64,000 nt of DNA from Podarcis raffonei (taxonomy: Eukaryota; Chordata; Lepidosauria; Squamata; Lacertidae), in the NCBI RefSeq assembly GCF_027172205.1, contig NC_070603.1:105499803-105563802 (forward strand), written 5' to 3'. Within the stretch, counting starts at the first letter, position 1; every line of letters begins with the position of its first letter. Both the position numbers and the translations under genes were made by a program. Positions 1-13,900 of the stretch are shown here, piece after piece. Under the pieces are notes generated by a model. That model made no database searches. It saw only the letters and a program-made list of their open reading frames with translations, and was not told where the DNA came from.

Positions 1-3000
1 AGCCTAGGAGACAACAGCAGCGGCCGGAGGTCAGCGTACGGTCGAGTAGCTCTCCTATTCTTCCCTGGCTATGCAGGGGCAGTCGGGCAAAGTTCAGGCC
101 AGCATGGAAAACAGTCGTGGTCCTGCTGTCCCATCAGCTTTAAGGTTGTCTCCTGCATGCATTAGTTGCTTTGTTTCTCTGGACTGATCTCATCTGCCAA
201 AACTAAAATCATCTGAGGGGTTATGGGAACACACAACCTTGCCTCTCGACAGCATTGGAGCAGGCACTGGCTTTGCTTGGAGGCAAAAGGACAAGCCACG
301 TTCCACCAATGCCTTGCGTATCTGTGCAGTCCAGTCATACACAACCTGATCCTTGACATGGCTGTAAGGTGATATGTCAAGTCTGGCCCCGTCTTGCCCT
401 GACAAGACCAGACTTCCTCACTGTGTATCGAGGGAAAGCTGTTACACTTAAACATGATGCTTGGTAAGGGGGGTGGGGTGGAGGGGGGTAAAAAAAAAAT
501 ATTGGCAGCCTAAGACAAGTCCTGAGAAACATGTGCCAATGGTAAACTTACACCACTGTCCTAGAAACTACGGCTGGCTGAAAAACAGCCAGCAAAATTG
601 GTGAGAATGAAGCTTAATGAATATTAAGGAGTTGTATCCACCACTAGTCCTGCTTGAAGTTGACCGTTCAAATTTATGGGCCTGATTTAGTCCCATTAAT
701 TTCAGTAGGACTTGGTCAGGTACAAACCTATGTTCACGGGTGGCTTATTATTAGTACACTTGAATGTGTAAAAGGTCAATTTTTCCTCCATTCATGTGGG
801 AGGCCAGCTTCGAAACAGTAAAAAAAAAACTGCAGTGTAGGTTATGTACAGTGCATGGTCAACATGCTTGCTTAAGCTGATTATCCACCTAGAAAAGAAG
901 ACGGAACAGGTGGCCCTCTCCTGAAGTTACTCTGATTCGATTTGAAATAAGAACACCTTGCTACCTGTTTACAAAAAAAATAATAATGTTGCACTGAACT
1001 TTTGTTTGTACGTTGATTGATGATCTTTTTGGTTTGGACAAGGGAGGACTGGCAAGCTAGGATCATTATTGTGCTTTATGCACCTACCTTTCTGGCCTTT
1101 CAGCGGGAGCTATTTAATTAGCATTTCTGGATGTTGACCTAGCTCTTGGGGGGGGCAATCTGCCATGCCACCCTTTCGCCCTTCACGTGCTGCTAATACT
1201 ACCTCAAGCACTCCAGGGAAAATGATTATACCCACTACCTGCTTGCTTCCTTAGTAAATGACCCCAGGACCTTTTTAATATTACTCTCTTCCTACCCCAT
1301 TGCCAGTTAACCACAGATTACGCAAGCAGGACCTTGAAAGGGGGGGGGCGTGTACTAGGCTAAGAAAAAGTACCGTGAAGAGAAACTCTTCTCCCCCCCC
1401 CCCATTTCCTGCTCTGTTCACCTTTTCTCTTCCATTGGCCATTTTATAGGTCTCTTGTAGCTGATGCGGCACGACGACCTCATCAGGCTTGCTCCTTTTA
1501 ACCCATGTCTTACCTGCTGTAAGCGGAGATCATGTGATTGTGTTCTCTTGGCTGTAGATGTTTTCCATTTCTCTGCATGAAGTCCAGTCTGGGCCTTGAT
1601 ATATAGAAACAGACGAAAACCTTTTAGCAAAGTGCAAGAAGTTCGGCGTGTGTGTGATTTTAATTGCACAGTATGTTAGCCTTCATTTTGTTATTGTTTT
1701 GATGAGATGTGGTGCGTAAAGTGCTAGCACGGGATTATTTCATTAACCCAGCTGCAGTTGGATAAAGATAAGCCTTGTGGCCAGAAGAGCTGTGGGAAGG
1801 TATGGCTTACGACTTATTCCTGTGAAATGCTGACCTGATCTTCCTTGCTAGCTTAATACAGTGTTCAGCCTTTGAAGGACACGAGGATCTTTTTATCTTT
1901 AAACTTTGCATTCAGACTGAGCGGTCGGTCTCATTGAATCAGAGAAGTTAAGTCACACATGTTTTCTGTAGCTCAGAACTGTCCAGTGTGAAAGGGAAGT
2001 GATGTGTGGCTTGCACTTACATCTGACATCCAGTTGTAGCTGGTCAACTTGATGGTAGCACATTGACAACTTTCAATGTTAAAAAGTCATGTTTTCTAAA
2101 CTTGTAGCCTCCACATGGCTGGCACCAACCCCGTGCAGTGCTTTTAGATGTGCTATATTAAGCCAGTATTGCATCACGTATTAATAGCTGCCTCCCAGTT
2201 TAGAGCAGGTAGCATTCATATATGTATAAACTAACACTTTTAAGTCCCAGACAGTTGACAGATCAGCATTTTTATTCTTCCCCCGATACAGGCTCCCTGT
2301 ATTAGAATTCCATCATGTTCAGACTTTGCCAGAGAGGTTTTGCCACTGATAAGAATAGGCTGTGCTATAGGAAAGTAATCCTCTTCACTCTGGAAAAAGA
2401 AGCTAATGGTTCTAAAGCAGAACTCAACACAGTTTGTTGCCTCAGAAAATCCTTGCCATTCTGCAACAAGCTGGTAGCAATAGCAAGACAACAATTAAGA
2501 ATTAGCAGCATCTGAGCTCAGAGTATAGGTGTATTTCCCTCATACCAGGCGAACATCCTAAACTGGGAGCTTTTTGTCTCTTTCTGTAAGGCTTGACTCT
2601 CAGCCAGCCTGGCAGCTGTTGTCATCCTATCACTCTTACTTTTTAAAACTTGGCTTGATTCACCTTCAATGCTGACTTTGTTTTGGTTTTCGCTTACATT
2701 TAGTATTACCTGCCACAGTTTTCTATATAAAAGAGATACAAAACTGTCTTTGCACAACTTCTGATACTGAACAAACTGAGCTCTCAAGTTACACCACATC
2801 TCCTGGCAAACAGAAGTCTCTGTAACTCAAAAGCTTGCATACATACACCAAAAGAGGCTGCTCAATAGAAGAGAGATCCTCTAATCCAGAGATGGGAAAC
2901 ATTTGGCCTTGCAGATGTTGCTGCTCACACCATCCCTGACCATTGGCTGTGCTGGCTGAGACTGATGGGAGTTGGGAGTCCAATAGCTTCTGGGTGGCCA

Positions 3001-4700
3001 AAAGTTCCCTATCCCTGCTCTAATCAAGTTTTATACTTGCTCTCTCTATAGCACTCCTTCCTCTGCAGCAGCGACCAGTTTTCTGTTGACAACCTAAATT
3101 TATGTCAGCTGTGTGCCATGCGACTTCTTCAGGAAGAACTGGAGAGTTCTCTTATTATTGCACTGTCTCAATTCATTCAAAACTTGTTTTTGTTTCAAAA
3201 ATCAGATTTCATTTCTCAATAGCTTTTTCTAGGAAAGTTCTTATGTGTGCTCACTCAAGTCTGGACTGTTCCAAGTTTTCAGGTAGTAGCTTCTGCTATG
3301 GGAGCTTTTTATTATTATGCAGAGTGCTACATTATCATGGCTGCCTTTGCTCTGTCCCTCACTGAGGTATTGGGGGGGGGGGAAGCAACCTCAAGAAACT
3401 GCCAACACTTTTCCGGCATTAGGAGGGGAAGGGGCAAAGGAAAGGGCCCTTGCAGTTTCCCTCTCCTGAAATTGTTTATTTGAAATAAATTGTGAATTTC
3501 TAATTTTAAATGTGCGTAGTGTCTTTTTTCCCTCCCTCCCTTACTGATGCAGCATTTCCCATTATACAGTGAGAAAGGGGGTGAGGAAGAGAAATGTTTA
3601 TAGTATAAACTGGGAGCTGCTTGAACAGTACCACCGATTTCCAGCAACCTATTAAAATAGGTTCGGCCTTTCACATCCAAACAAGTCAGTCCCTCAATCC
3701 AGTTTTTTGTTCTCTCCAAAACATGGTTTTGTGTTCAACTTCCTCGTTTATTTATTCAAAGCATTTATAGCCTGTTCACTAACTTAAAAAGGTTCGTAGA
3801 GTGGCTTACATGTCAAAATAGCAAGCCTGAAGGCAGGGAATGTGCTCTGTAAAAAAGACACTGGTACAAAAGGAAAAGGGGATGGGGAGGGAAGTTCTTT
3901 ACCAGCTGCCATGTTCTCTCATTTTAAAAAAAAAGCCTGTGAAATTGGATCTCCTTCAAGATGTACATGTTTTTGAGGAAATAATCTGGGCAAAGGTGTT
4001 GCCCTTCCTCTTTAAAACAAAACCTGAATTTGTACTGTTGGATCTACTTCATAATCCTGAAGTTAAGAAGTAAATCTCACAGGTAGAGGATTATGCAAAA
4101 GCTACCGGTAGCTCCCAGGCACTCATTGAATAAGGTGTGGAGATGATATCGAATATTGGTTTTACATACTCTACATGGGCTTTACATGCTGTTCAACTGC
4201 CTTTCATTACTGAAATTGAAAGCAGCTGTTCTGTATTCCATTTAATACATTTTATTGAAAGGCAGGAGCTTTTAAACCTTTAGAAGTGTCTCAAGAACCA
4301 GGTGGTGGCCTTAGCCTACCAGCTTCTTTAGCAAAACACCCTAGGATTCATTAAGACTGAAAAAGGCACTCTGTACATGTCTAGGAGCACTTTACTCGAG
4401 TTCCAGAAAAAGGGGGGGAAGCTCAGGCTAAAATGCCGTGTGTTTTTTAATTAAAAAAAGTATTAGTAGAACTAGCTAATTCACTTTGCCTTCACACCAG
4501 CCACTGCTCTGTCAACAAAACAACTACGTCAGGACAGCGGTGGACGTTCTGCCCTTACCAAAAATGGCTGCAGTTTCATATTCATCCGCAAGGGGGGGAG
4601 AAGCCGGTGCCCTTCCTCAAAATGGCTTCCCATCACACTGCTAGGGGAGGAGAGGCAAAGTTGCCAGGATCTAAAATGGCCGGCAGAGCGGCTGAAGCCA
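1..4700. other. Upstream spacer or 3' UTR of a neighbouring gene
   Basis: I see no reading frame in either strand that resembles a known protein. The first 130 bases are GC-richer than what follows. An AATAAA near 3484 is followed by a T/GT-rich stretch, so a plus-strand transcript may end near 3510. In human synteny the gene upstream of P4HTM is ARIH2, so this could be its 3' UTR, but I could not match the ARIH2 C-terminus. Around 2888-3005 is a decayed copy of the ACTACAA..CCCATCATCC repeat that is also seen elsewhere in the window. Homopolymer G or C runs occur at about 1148, 1340, 1393 and 3370. Confidence 0.3.
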
Positions 4701-4855
4701 AAACACTTTTTTAAAAATCCTTTATACGGGCCAGCACCCTCTCGGACTTCGTCCCGGCCAGCGCCGTCCGGTTGCCTTCCCTCCGCTCTCCTCCCCCCCC
4801 CACTCCTCCAGGCCAAACTAACGGGCCCGGCCGCGCGCTCTTTCGCCGTGCGTGA

Positions 4856-4863
4856 TGACGTAA
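4856..4863 (+). promoter_or_regulatory. CRE/ATF-like site TGACGTAA
   Basis: TGACGTAA lies 94 bases upstream of the P4HTM start codon inside the CpG island. It matches the CREB/ATF consensus at seven of eight positions, the last base differing from TGACGTCA. Use by a factor is inferred. Confidence 0.5.
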
Positions 4864-4903
4864 GGGGAGCCTGCCCGGAGAAGCCGCCGCTGTTCGCGGG
4901 GTG

Positions 4904-4917
4904 GTTGCCGTGGTAAC
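4904..4917 (+). promoter_or_regulatory. RFX X-box (GTTGCCGTGGTAAC)
   Basis: GTTGCCGTGGTAAC is an imperfect palindrome matching the RFX X-box consensus GTTRCC(N)0-3RGYAAC. It lies 40 bases upstream of the P4HTM ATG. RFX factors control ciliary and neuronal genes, so P4HTM, or a transcript sharing its promoter, may be under RFX control. The motif is seen directly; regulation is inferred. Confidence 0.65.
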
Positions 4918-4956
4918 GGTGCCCAGCTCCCAGGCCGGAGCGGGCCGGGCCTAGCC

Positions 4957-7900
4957 ATGGCTGCTGCGGCGGGGGCAGCTGTGGCGGCGGCGGCGGCGAC
5001 GCCGGACGAAGACCCCCGCCCGCTGCCGGGGCCTTCCTTTGGGCGGAGGGCCGTGTGCTCCCGACCCTACTTCGTGGTGCTGATGGTGTTCGCGCACCTC
5101 TACGTGCTCAACGTGCTGGGCTTGCTGCTCTTCGTGCACATTAGCTCCGACGACGGGGAGACGGAGCCGGGCAAGGAGGGACCCCCGGGCCCCGCACAGG
5201 ACCCGCCCGCGCCGCCCTTCTCCTCCCCGGGAGGAGGAGGAGGCTCTCGCCCTCACAGCCTGCCTCGCCTCGAGGGCATCAAGGCAAGTAGCGTCCCGAA
5301 ATCTCCTTTTTGCGCGAGGATGGAAACAAGCGCTGCTGTTCTCTGGGGGTCATTCAAGAGGGCAGGTCTCCCTTTTGCGGCTGTTTTTAAAGTTTCAAGG
5401 GTCGGGGCGAGTTTCCCCCTTTCCTCGACCCTTCAAAAGAAAAGAAAAAGCTTCCCTCCTTCCAAGGCTTCTGTGCAAAAAACAGCAGTTTCTGGGGCGC
5501 TTACCCCCAAATTATTTCTTGCCCTCCCAGCTTTCAGCTGCCATATATCCGTATTTGGAGGTGTGCAGCAACATCGTCGTCTCATGGTGATTATTACAAT
5601 CTTTTTGCCTCCTTGGCTTTTTTCTAGTGTTGCCCCTTAGTTCCGGGTGTTGTTGTTGTGTGTCTGTAATGGTGCTGCAGGGGGATTTCCACCCCCTCGT
5701 CAGGAAATCGGCCGAGGGGTGTCAAGTCAACCCTGTTCCTGTAGGAAATGTTACCCTACAAAGGGAGGGGGGTCTGGAAATATACATTATATTATATAAT
5801 ATCCCTGTCCACTGCTCCTGCAGCCCCAGAGGGGCTGGCTCCTCCTTCCGTAGCTGCTAGTTCTGATAAGTGGCAAGCCCTCGTGGATCTTTAAAAGAAG
5901 CATAATTGGCTAAGTGCCGTCTAGCCCCTCCATGATGATGCTTTCCCCAGCACGCTGATGCAGTGATATGAAAACTTTTTGCACTCGCTGAGTTTCTGAT
6001 TTTTATGCAGCTGTTAAACTGTGTCAGGGGAAGGAAAGTTTTCGCCTCTGTCCCCCGCCCCATCCCTGTTACTTACCCCCCCTCCTGTCTCAAGGGACAT
6101 CATTGCACAAGGCATTTAGGGATAATGGGCATAGCGAGGGGGGGCAATTGCCCCCCCCATATTTTATTTTATAATGGAGTGACTTTATTTTTTAAAACTT
6201 TTTATTGCCATTGTCTTTAAATAATTTGAGCAGTCGTGCATTATTGAGAGAAGTACTTAAACTGTGGGTTGAGTTTGTCTATTTGTGATGGCTAGGATTG
6301 ATCTACATTGGTACATCTTGGTACATAATGTGATGTACTATAGACTGGCCTGATTGATGTGGTCTGTATTGATGTTGGGTTGGCCTAATAAAATTTAGCA
6401 CAGTATACTAAATTCTAGAGTGGTATAGTAGGATCTAATATGAGCAACATCAATATGACTTTATTGTAAATTCACTAGGCTGCAACTTTGTCTGTTCCTT
6501 GGTCCAGATTGGGATTGCCTGCCTTTTAAAACAAAAAGCACCACCAGCAGCAACAGCTAGAATTTATCGATGGACACGTTCCCTATGCTGTTGCAATGGA
6601 GGTTACTTTTGCTGCCAATATCCACTCTTTAAAGAAATAAAGCTCCTATATTCAATTTGCACAGGAAAAGAATTTCACCAATTTAAAAAGTAAAAGTTAA
6701 AAAAATACTTTCAAAAATGGTAGTCAAAGCTGTGCAGGTGGGTCAGCAGTAACCATTCTCTTGTAGCACCTTGTGGAATTTTCTTTTAGATGCCAGGGAA
6801 CAGAGTGGCAGTTAATGAATTTTGAGTGCTAGCAAGATGTGTTATTCTCTCGTGTGCACACTGTGACGGCAGATGAGTAAACTGTGCATTTATTGTGCAG
6901 AGAAGTGATAATGCAGAAGAACCTTAAACCTTCTGCTTCCACACTGAGCCTAGAACTATATCCTGTATTTGCTAGTAGCTGATGTCATATAGTTTTGAAC
7001 CATGTAGATGAGATTTGTGATGTTTTGTATTTCAGAATTTGCCATGTCATGATTTAGCAGGCCATTGTATATGTAAAGATACTGTCCACAGGCCTCCAAT
7101 GATACCATATACTGGAGCTAACTATATTTGGTGTATAGCAGTTAAAATTAATTTATTTTACTTTCTTTTCAAGGTGGGCCATAAACAGAAGGTGGAGCTG
7201 ATTCCTAACAAAATCCATGTCATGAAAACTCTCAGCTTGAAACCACTCCTTTTTGGTAAGAAAAAGAGGCTACTGGAGATATATCCAGATGACCTATTGG
7301 TAGAAGAGGGAATGAGATGTACCATATATCTAAGTTTGGCGGTTTCTTATTGCCTCATCTTTAGTTGCCTTTGGGCACAGAAACTCTGTCCCATTCATGA
7401 CACTAATTATTACTGTGGCTCCCGAGCACATGTGAACATCCTTTACAGCAGTAGTCTGTTAATTTTTCAGACCCAGGATCTATTTCTTAACCCTAACTGA
7501 TACTGAATTTTTTTTACTATGTACTATGGTCTTTCACCTACTCTCTCTAAAGTAACCAGGTGCAAAAAAAGACAAGATTCCTTTGCCTTTAACCGCTGTG
7601 TAGAAGAGCAGATTTTGCCTCTTTCTCATGCAGTGTCAACAGCTGAAATTTCGTAAAAACTCCACAGTTCTCATTGCCCCTCCCTTCTTTGCTCCTTAAG
7701 AGAAAGTGGGTGGGTGGGGGTGGGTACAAAGATAGAAAACGGTGGTGTGACACATGCTTGACTCCTCTTACATTGGTGCCTGACTAATCCATTTCCACCA
7801 CTTGTAGATCAATCTTTACTGGATTGAACTGGTTACGTCAGGGAATAGTATTAATTGAGGGTTTACAAATTGCAGTTGAGCTTGATAGGCAACAATAATT

Positions 7901-10900
7901 TCTGTAGCCAGCAAGAAAATACACACACACACACACACACACATTTTTCATCCTCCTCTTGGAAGCTCTGCTGTTGTCAGCTGTTGTCAGCATTTTCTGA
8001 GGAATTTGTATTTTCTGAACCTCAGCATTGCCTGAGGTTCAGAAGCAACCAGCAGCAATATGACAGGCACTCCAGAAACACACATTTAACTTGAAGCGGG
8101 AGCTCCTAGCAAGCACAGTTATATGCCACAGGTTTTGTTTTGGTTTTGGTTTTTAAAAAATCTGTGTAAAAGATTCCCGTGTTGTTAATTGTGTTTTTTC
8201 AAAGGAAAGTCTTAATGAGAAACCAAACAACTTTCTTGTTAAATCCTTTTAATGCAACCAGCATTTTTAAGGAACACACACTGCTGTCATTAGTTTCTAA
8301 ATACATAGTATTCATAGCTTGCAGATCGCAAGGGTGTCCCTCAGGCAGTGTGTGGGTTTTGTTTTTTTACATATTTTGTGTAAAACTGCAAAATAAAATG
8401 TCCTGGAGTGAGGGAAGGATGGGTGATGGCAAAAGCCTGACAGGTAGAAGATGAAGGGGAATCAGGAGCGGCTTGACAGGTCAGGTGGAGCTGCCACAGT
8501 AGCTTAGCCTGCGGCAGCTCAGCCTAGTCATTGCCACTTACCAGTAGTGGGAGGAGGTGCGGTAGCAGCAAGGTCAGGGCTGTGCAGGCAGACTGCTAAA
8601 GCCAATTGTGCACCCATATCAGTGTACCCATCCAGCCCCAGCCTAGCTGCCACTGCAGCTCTCACAGGAAGCCATTGCAACACTGCTGCCGCAAGGTTAT
8701 TGTTGAAGCTCTGGTTCCACCAGGTGAGCCATTCCTGCATCATATGGATGAAAGAAGTGGCCAGGAAAGTGGGTTTGCAGGAGATGAAGTGAACAAACCA
8801 GCCTATTACTATAAATACTTGTGATTTGTTTCCTGGTTGCTGTGCTTCCCATGCAGCAAAGAATCCAGCACTGCAGAATATCTGCAAGGGTGGACAAACT
8901 ATCTTTCAAAGAAGCTTGTGAACCATTACTGACTTTCTCGTTGAGAAACCCCAATTAGGCTTGTAGAAAACTCCAGGGCTCCTCAGAGCAGTTTGAAAAC
9001 TACTTTCTTGGTGCAGTGGTGTATGATTTTTACTAAGTAGACTATATCTATTACTTTTTAAACTCTGCTCCAGGTATGCTGAAGAAGACCTTTCAGATAC
9101 AAACAAGAGAGCATCTTTCTATCATTTCATACCAGAGCTATAAGCAGTTCAGGCCCGGCACTTGTAATGTTTCCATCGCCGCACAGCAGTCTGTAGATTT
9201 CGGTTCCTCTTGTGCCATGCATAGGCCTTGTTCACCACCACAACTTTGTCATTCTGCACCTCACCACAGATCAGATAGACGCCTGTGTTTGTGCCTCTCA
9301 TAATGTTGTGTACACAGGTAGCATCTAAGTTCAGCCACTGCTGGAGTTTGGAGTGGGTTTCAGTCTTCAGAAGAGGGCCATGCTTCAGAACTTCCAGCCT
9401 GGAGTCAAGGTCAAAGTCAGCAATGGTGGAGGTCTTGTTCTTCCTGGAAATTCTTATTTTCACAGCTGGAACAAATGCACATTAGACTAGAGACATCAAA
9501 CTGCCAATAAAATAGGTAACTAGCTGCTTCCTCACTGTTTTAGTGATGCAAAGAATGGATGCTATCCACTGTCTTGCAACCTCCACTAGGGGTGGAAAAC
9601 TTTTGACCCACCAGCAAGCATGGCTAATGACCAGGGATAATGGGAATTGTAGTTCAGCTGGAGAGCCAAAGGTTCCCCACTCCTGGTGATGTACACCTTT
9701 GTTCCGCACTTCTTGTAGCAAGCTTAGATAACGGTTCTAGTCCAGTGAAATTCTCATATCTCCAAAATTTACCCAGTTTCTGTTACAAAAACAAGTTCAT
9801 TTTAGGAAGATTAGTTTAGCTGATGATCACTGATAACAAAGATGTCCAAGCATCTTCTCTCTTTCTCTCTCTTTCTGTCTCTCACACACATATACTTTGA
9901 TAATTTGCTTGATTTTTAAAGCACTATGTAAGATCGCCCCGTGTTTTATGTGTATTAAAATAGTGCTAGACACTACCACAATGCACTTTTAACTTCAACC
10001 TTTAACTTTTCATATTCATGTTTTAATAGGAAGCAGGTGGGTGTTCTGCTGGAATTTAAGGAGCCTGCTAATTTTGTGAAGGTTTTCTGGTTGTCCTTTA
10101 CTATAGTCTGCATAAAGGAGAAAGTTAACTCCCTCGCACCAGCTTGCCATTTCTCCATAGCTTTAAGGTAGGGGTAGCCAGTGTGTTGCCCTTAAGATGT
10201 TACCGGACTCCAGCTCCCATCATCCTTGACTATGTTGGCTTGCGCTGATGGAAGCTGTAGTCCAGCAGGCTACTCCTGCTTTAAGAGAAGAGTGTGTGCA
10301 AATGACAGGGGGTAGGTGGAGAACGGGTTTGAACAAGTACGAAGGAACTCATACTTCCAAATAGTTCCTGCAAATTTCAGAGCCATGCTAGACAACATGC
10401 TAGAGATCCAGAATCATATTCCCAGTAGAAGTCAGGAATCGGGGGAGTGATCCATGCTCAGATTGTGATGCTGTGAGAGCTAACTCTCCCCACCCTATGT
10501 TCCCACTGAAAGTCCCCCTCCAGCTGCTATTTCTCCTATTAGATAAAATGTGTGTGTACACAGCCTGTTCCCATAGCTTCTCCCTAATGGAGAAAATTTT
10601 AGCTTGTGAGGAGTGCACATTTCCATTAAGGAAATGACATGGGGCCAGAGACTTAATTCTCGCCCTCATCTGCTTCCACTGTTGTAATCCCCTCTCCCCT
10701 AGCAACTGGTATTTGCCAAAATTTATTGAGAGAGGAGAACCAGTCATGGATCTTTGTTCTCTCATCCAGTTTTGCCCTTTCTTCTATAGCTGAAAATGTG
10801 GTGATCCAATGGATTTGTATTCTGAGACTAGAGGACTGTTTTCTCAGACCGAGTGGTTAAGAGGCAGAGAGAAGTGGTTTACTCACCAAAATCATTGGTG

Positions 10901-13900
10901 CAAAGGTTTTCCAGGATCTCCTTGGGAGAGTTGGGTTCTTCAAGTTCACAGTCCCTGCAGCTGGCCTGGGGCACTGCTGGAACACATAGTAAGTTACAGA
11001 ATTTGTTTGAGCCTAATGTAACCCAGAGAATTCTGGGTTCTCTACTCAGGGTTGCAGATTTTGTGGGGTTGGAGTAGATGACCCTTGTGGTCCCTTCCAT
11101 CTCTGCCATTCTATGATTCTAGAAGAGGCATAGGCAAACTCGGCTCTCCAGATGTTTTGGGACTACAACTCCCATCATCCCTAGCTAACAGGACCAGTGG
11201 TCAGGGATGATGGGAATTGTTGTCTCAAAACATCTGGAAGGCCGAGTTTGCCTATGCCTCTTCTAGAAAATAGGTCAGTTGCTTGTTATCTTGGTGGCTT
11301 CATACACTGTGTTCAACTCTGACATGAAATAATTAGTGTGACTTTGGGTAAGTCTTTATCTCTCAACTTCAAATAGACACAATATTTTAAAAAAAAATAT
11401 ATATGTAACTATTAACCTCCCTCAGGTATCTGCCTTTGTAATAGGGGAGGCTATGAAGAACTAACTTCAGAGGTTACTTTTACAGCTCTAACTAAAATCT
11501 ATGTTCAAAACCTCACTACGGTTTTGAATGGTTTTTTTTCTGTTTCCTGATTAAAAGGTGTTGGTACTTCATAAGCTTTTTGGCTCTTACGGGTTCCTCT
11601 GAATTGAGAAAAAGCCAAACTTAAGCTTTAACACATAGAATTCAAACACCCTCCCACCGTCCCAGTTTTGTGGTTTTCTGTCCAGATTGTGCTGTTGTGA
11701 CAGGGTATATGTGTTCCATGACAAGTACAAACAGCAAAGAGCCTTACTTCTCCTGCTGGGAGCACTTTCATCAGTGATTGAGGAGATGCACAGTTCATGA
11801 TCTTCAGGGAATTTGTTACAGTTCAGGATTTCAGGCCAAGGGTAGCCGTAGCAAGCCATGACTGGAGCACAGCTATTCCTGACAGCTTTGCACAAACTTT
11901 GGCAAGGGTAGATGAGCCTAGAGAGAGAAAGATGAACTCATTTCAAAACTTGGTGAGCAAAGTTGGACGAGAAGACCCTTGGGGTGCCATCCAGTTCTAC
12001 AATTCTATGATTCCTAGTGCCTGTTAAACTACCCGCCCTGTGGAACTCCCTCCCACCAGATGTCAAAGGAAAAAACAACTACAGTGGGTTAAGTACTTAA
12101 TTTGTTCCGGAGACCCGTTCTTAACTGTTCTTAACCTGAAGCACCACTTTAGCTAATGGGGCCTCCTGCTGCTGCCGCGCCGCCGGAGAACAATTTCTGT
12201 TCTCATCCTGAAGCAAAGTTCTTAACCCCAAGTAATATTTCTGGGTTAGCAGAGTCTGTAACCTGAAGCGTCTGTAACCCGAGGTACCACTGTACCAGAC
12301 TTTTAGAAGACATCTGAAGGCAGCCCTGTTTAGGGAAGCTTTTAATATCTGAAGGACTATTTTATTTTAATATTTTGTTGGAAGCCGCCCAGAGTGGCTG
12401 GGGAAACCCAGCCATATGGGCGGTGTATAAATAAAATATTATTATTACTATACTACTACTACCCCAGAGCAACCACTAGCAGCTAAGGGCAAGGCCAGAG
12501 GTTCCCCACCCTGCCTTAGTTTCTGTTTACCATCACTGCTTCCGCAGTAGTGTAGACAGGGCTGAGTTACTGACCTGGCTTCCCGACACTTGTGTCGCTG
12601 CCACTTACTAGAGACAGAGAAGAGAGGCAACAGAGAGTTCAGTGTGAGTGCAGCAGTGGAGACAGTCTGATGCTTCTTCCACTGCGCTCATACTGAGCTC
12701 CCCACTGCCTTCCCTTCTCCCTCTCAGTAACCAGCTGTGACGTGTGGCTTTGGGAAGCTAGGTTGGTAACACAACCCTCCCTGCGTTTATAGTAAAACAA
12801 GAACAAAATTGTTCTCATTAGTTGGAGAGTATTTCAGTGTCAGCCTTGATGGGTTTGTTTTGGAGAGCAAAGCATCATTTTAACAAAACAGGTTTGAACA
12901 TTAGGATGAATTTCCTAGGCCAATACTGGACCCAGTTACCTACAGCAGGTGGGGTGGGGCTCTCCCTTGCTGGAGGCCCTCAAGCAGAGGCTGGACAGCC
13001 ACATCTTGGGGATGCTCTAGCTCTGGATGTTCTGCATAATGGAGCAGAGATTGGAGCAGGCCTCATCTTACTCCATGATTCTAAAATCATTTGAAGACTT
13101 GAATAGTTTTGTATTTTCTAAAAAAAATTAAAAATTGTCCAGTAGCACCTTAGAGACCAACTAAGTATTTCTGAATATAAGCTTTCGTGCGCATGCACAC
13201 TTCTTAAGTTTTGGCTTCAAGCAATCTGCAATGAGACTGTAAATGCAGTATTAGCTACATTTGATACCTCTTCCACATTTGCAGTATTTGGCATAATAAG
13301 ACATGGATAATGATCAGCATACGAAAGCTTATACCCAGAACTACTTAGTTGGTCTCTAAGGTGCTACTGGACAATTTCAAAAAAAAAAAATTGACTGCGT
13401 CACACCAACACAGCTACCTACCTGTATTTTCTAAAATTAGCATTGATTGCTTGACCCACTGCAATGTGGTATCATTGTTGTTCATTCAGATAGCAACATT
13501 CTGTTGTTTACTAACAGCAATCAGGTACGCTGAGATTTGAGTTAAGGGTTACTCAGGTTCCCCTAATGTTTTGTAGACCATCCCCATGATCCTCATTGTG
13601 ATTACCCTTGTACCAGATTGCACTGAATGGAAACACTTGGGACATATCAGGTGCCCTCAAGCTTAGAAATTTAAGGAGCAAGCATCTTGCTTAGTGTATT
13701 GAAGGATGAAGCCAAATTCCACAGTAGATGGGGATAATTCTTTCCCCTATCTTCCGGCATTATGCGTTATGTTACGTTACGTATTCCAATGCAATATTGT
13801 TACTGAGTTGATAAATGTTCATTTTCTTCCAAAGAGGAGCACATTGTTCTAGCTTTTGTGACTGTCATCCTTGTGCAGGCAGAGAAACAGAGCAATTATT

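Larger units (their letters stand above)
4720..5300 (+). promoter_or_regulatory. CpG-island promoter of P4HTM
   Basis: The sequence changes abruptly from AT-rich to very GC-rich with dense CpG from about 4720 through the first coding exon, then falls back to genomic background in intron 1. There is no TATA box near the likely start. Two strong factor motifs sit just upstream of the ATG at 4957 and are listed separately. The position directly before the first P4HTM exon makes this its promoter. Confidence 0.8.

Noticed and set aside
1-150. ARIH2 C-terminal exon
   Set aside because: None of the three plus frames gives the expected ARIH2 tail, so only synteny supports it.
3327-3719. 130-codon minus-strand frame
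   Set aside because: Low-complexity, poly-G derived composition and no family resemblance.
5284-5640. Open frame continuing from P4HTM exon 1 to 5640
   Set aside because: The family sequence leaves this frame at LEGIK and resumes at 7174; the extension has no similarity and is intronic.
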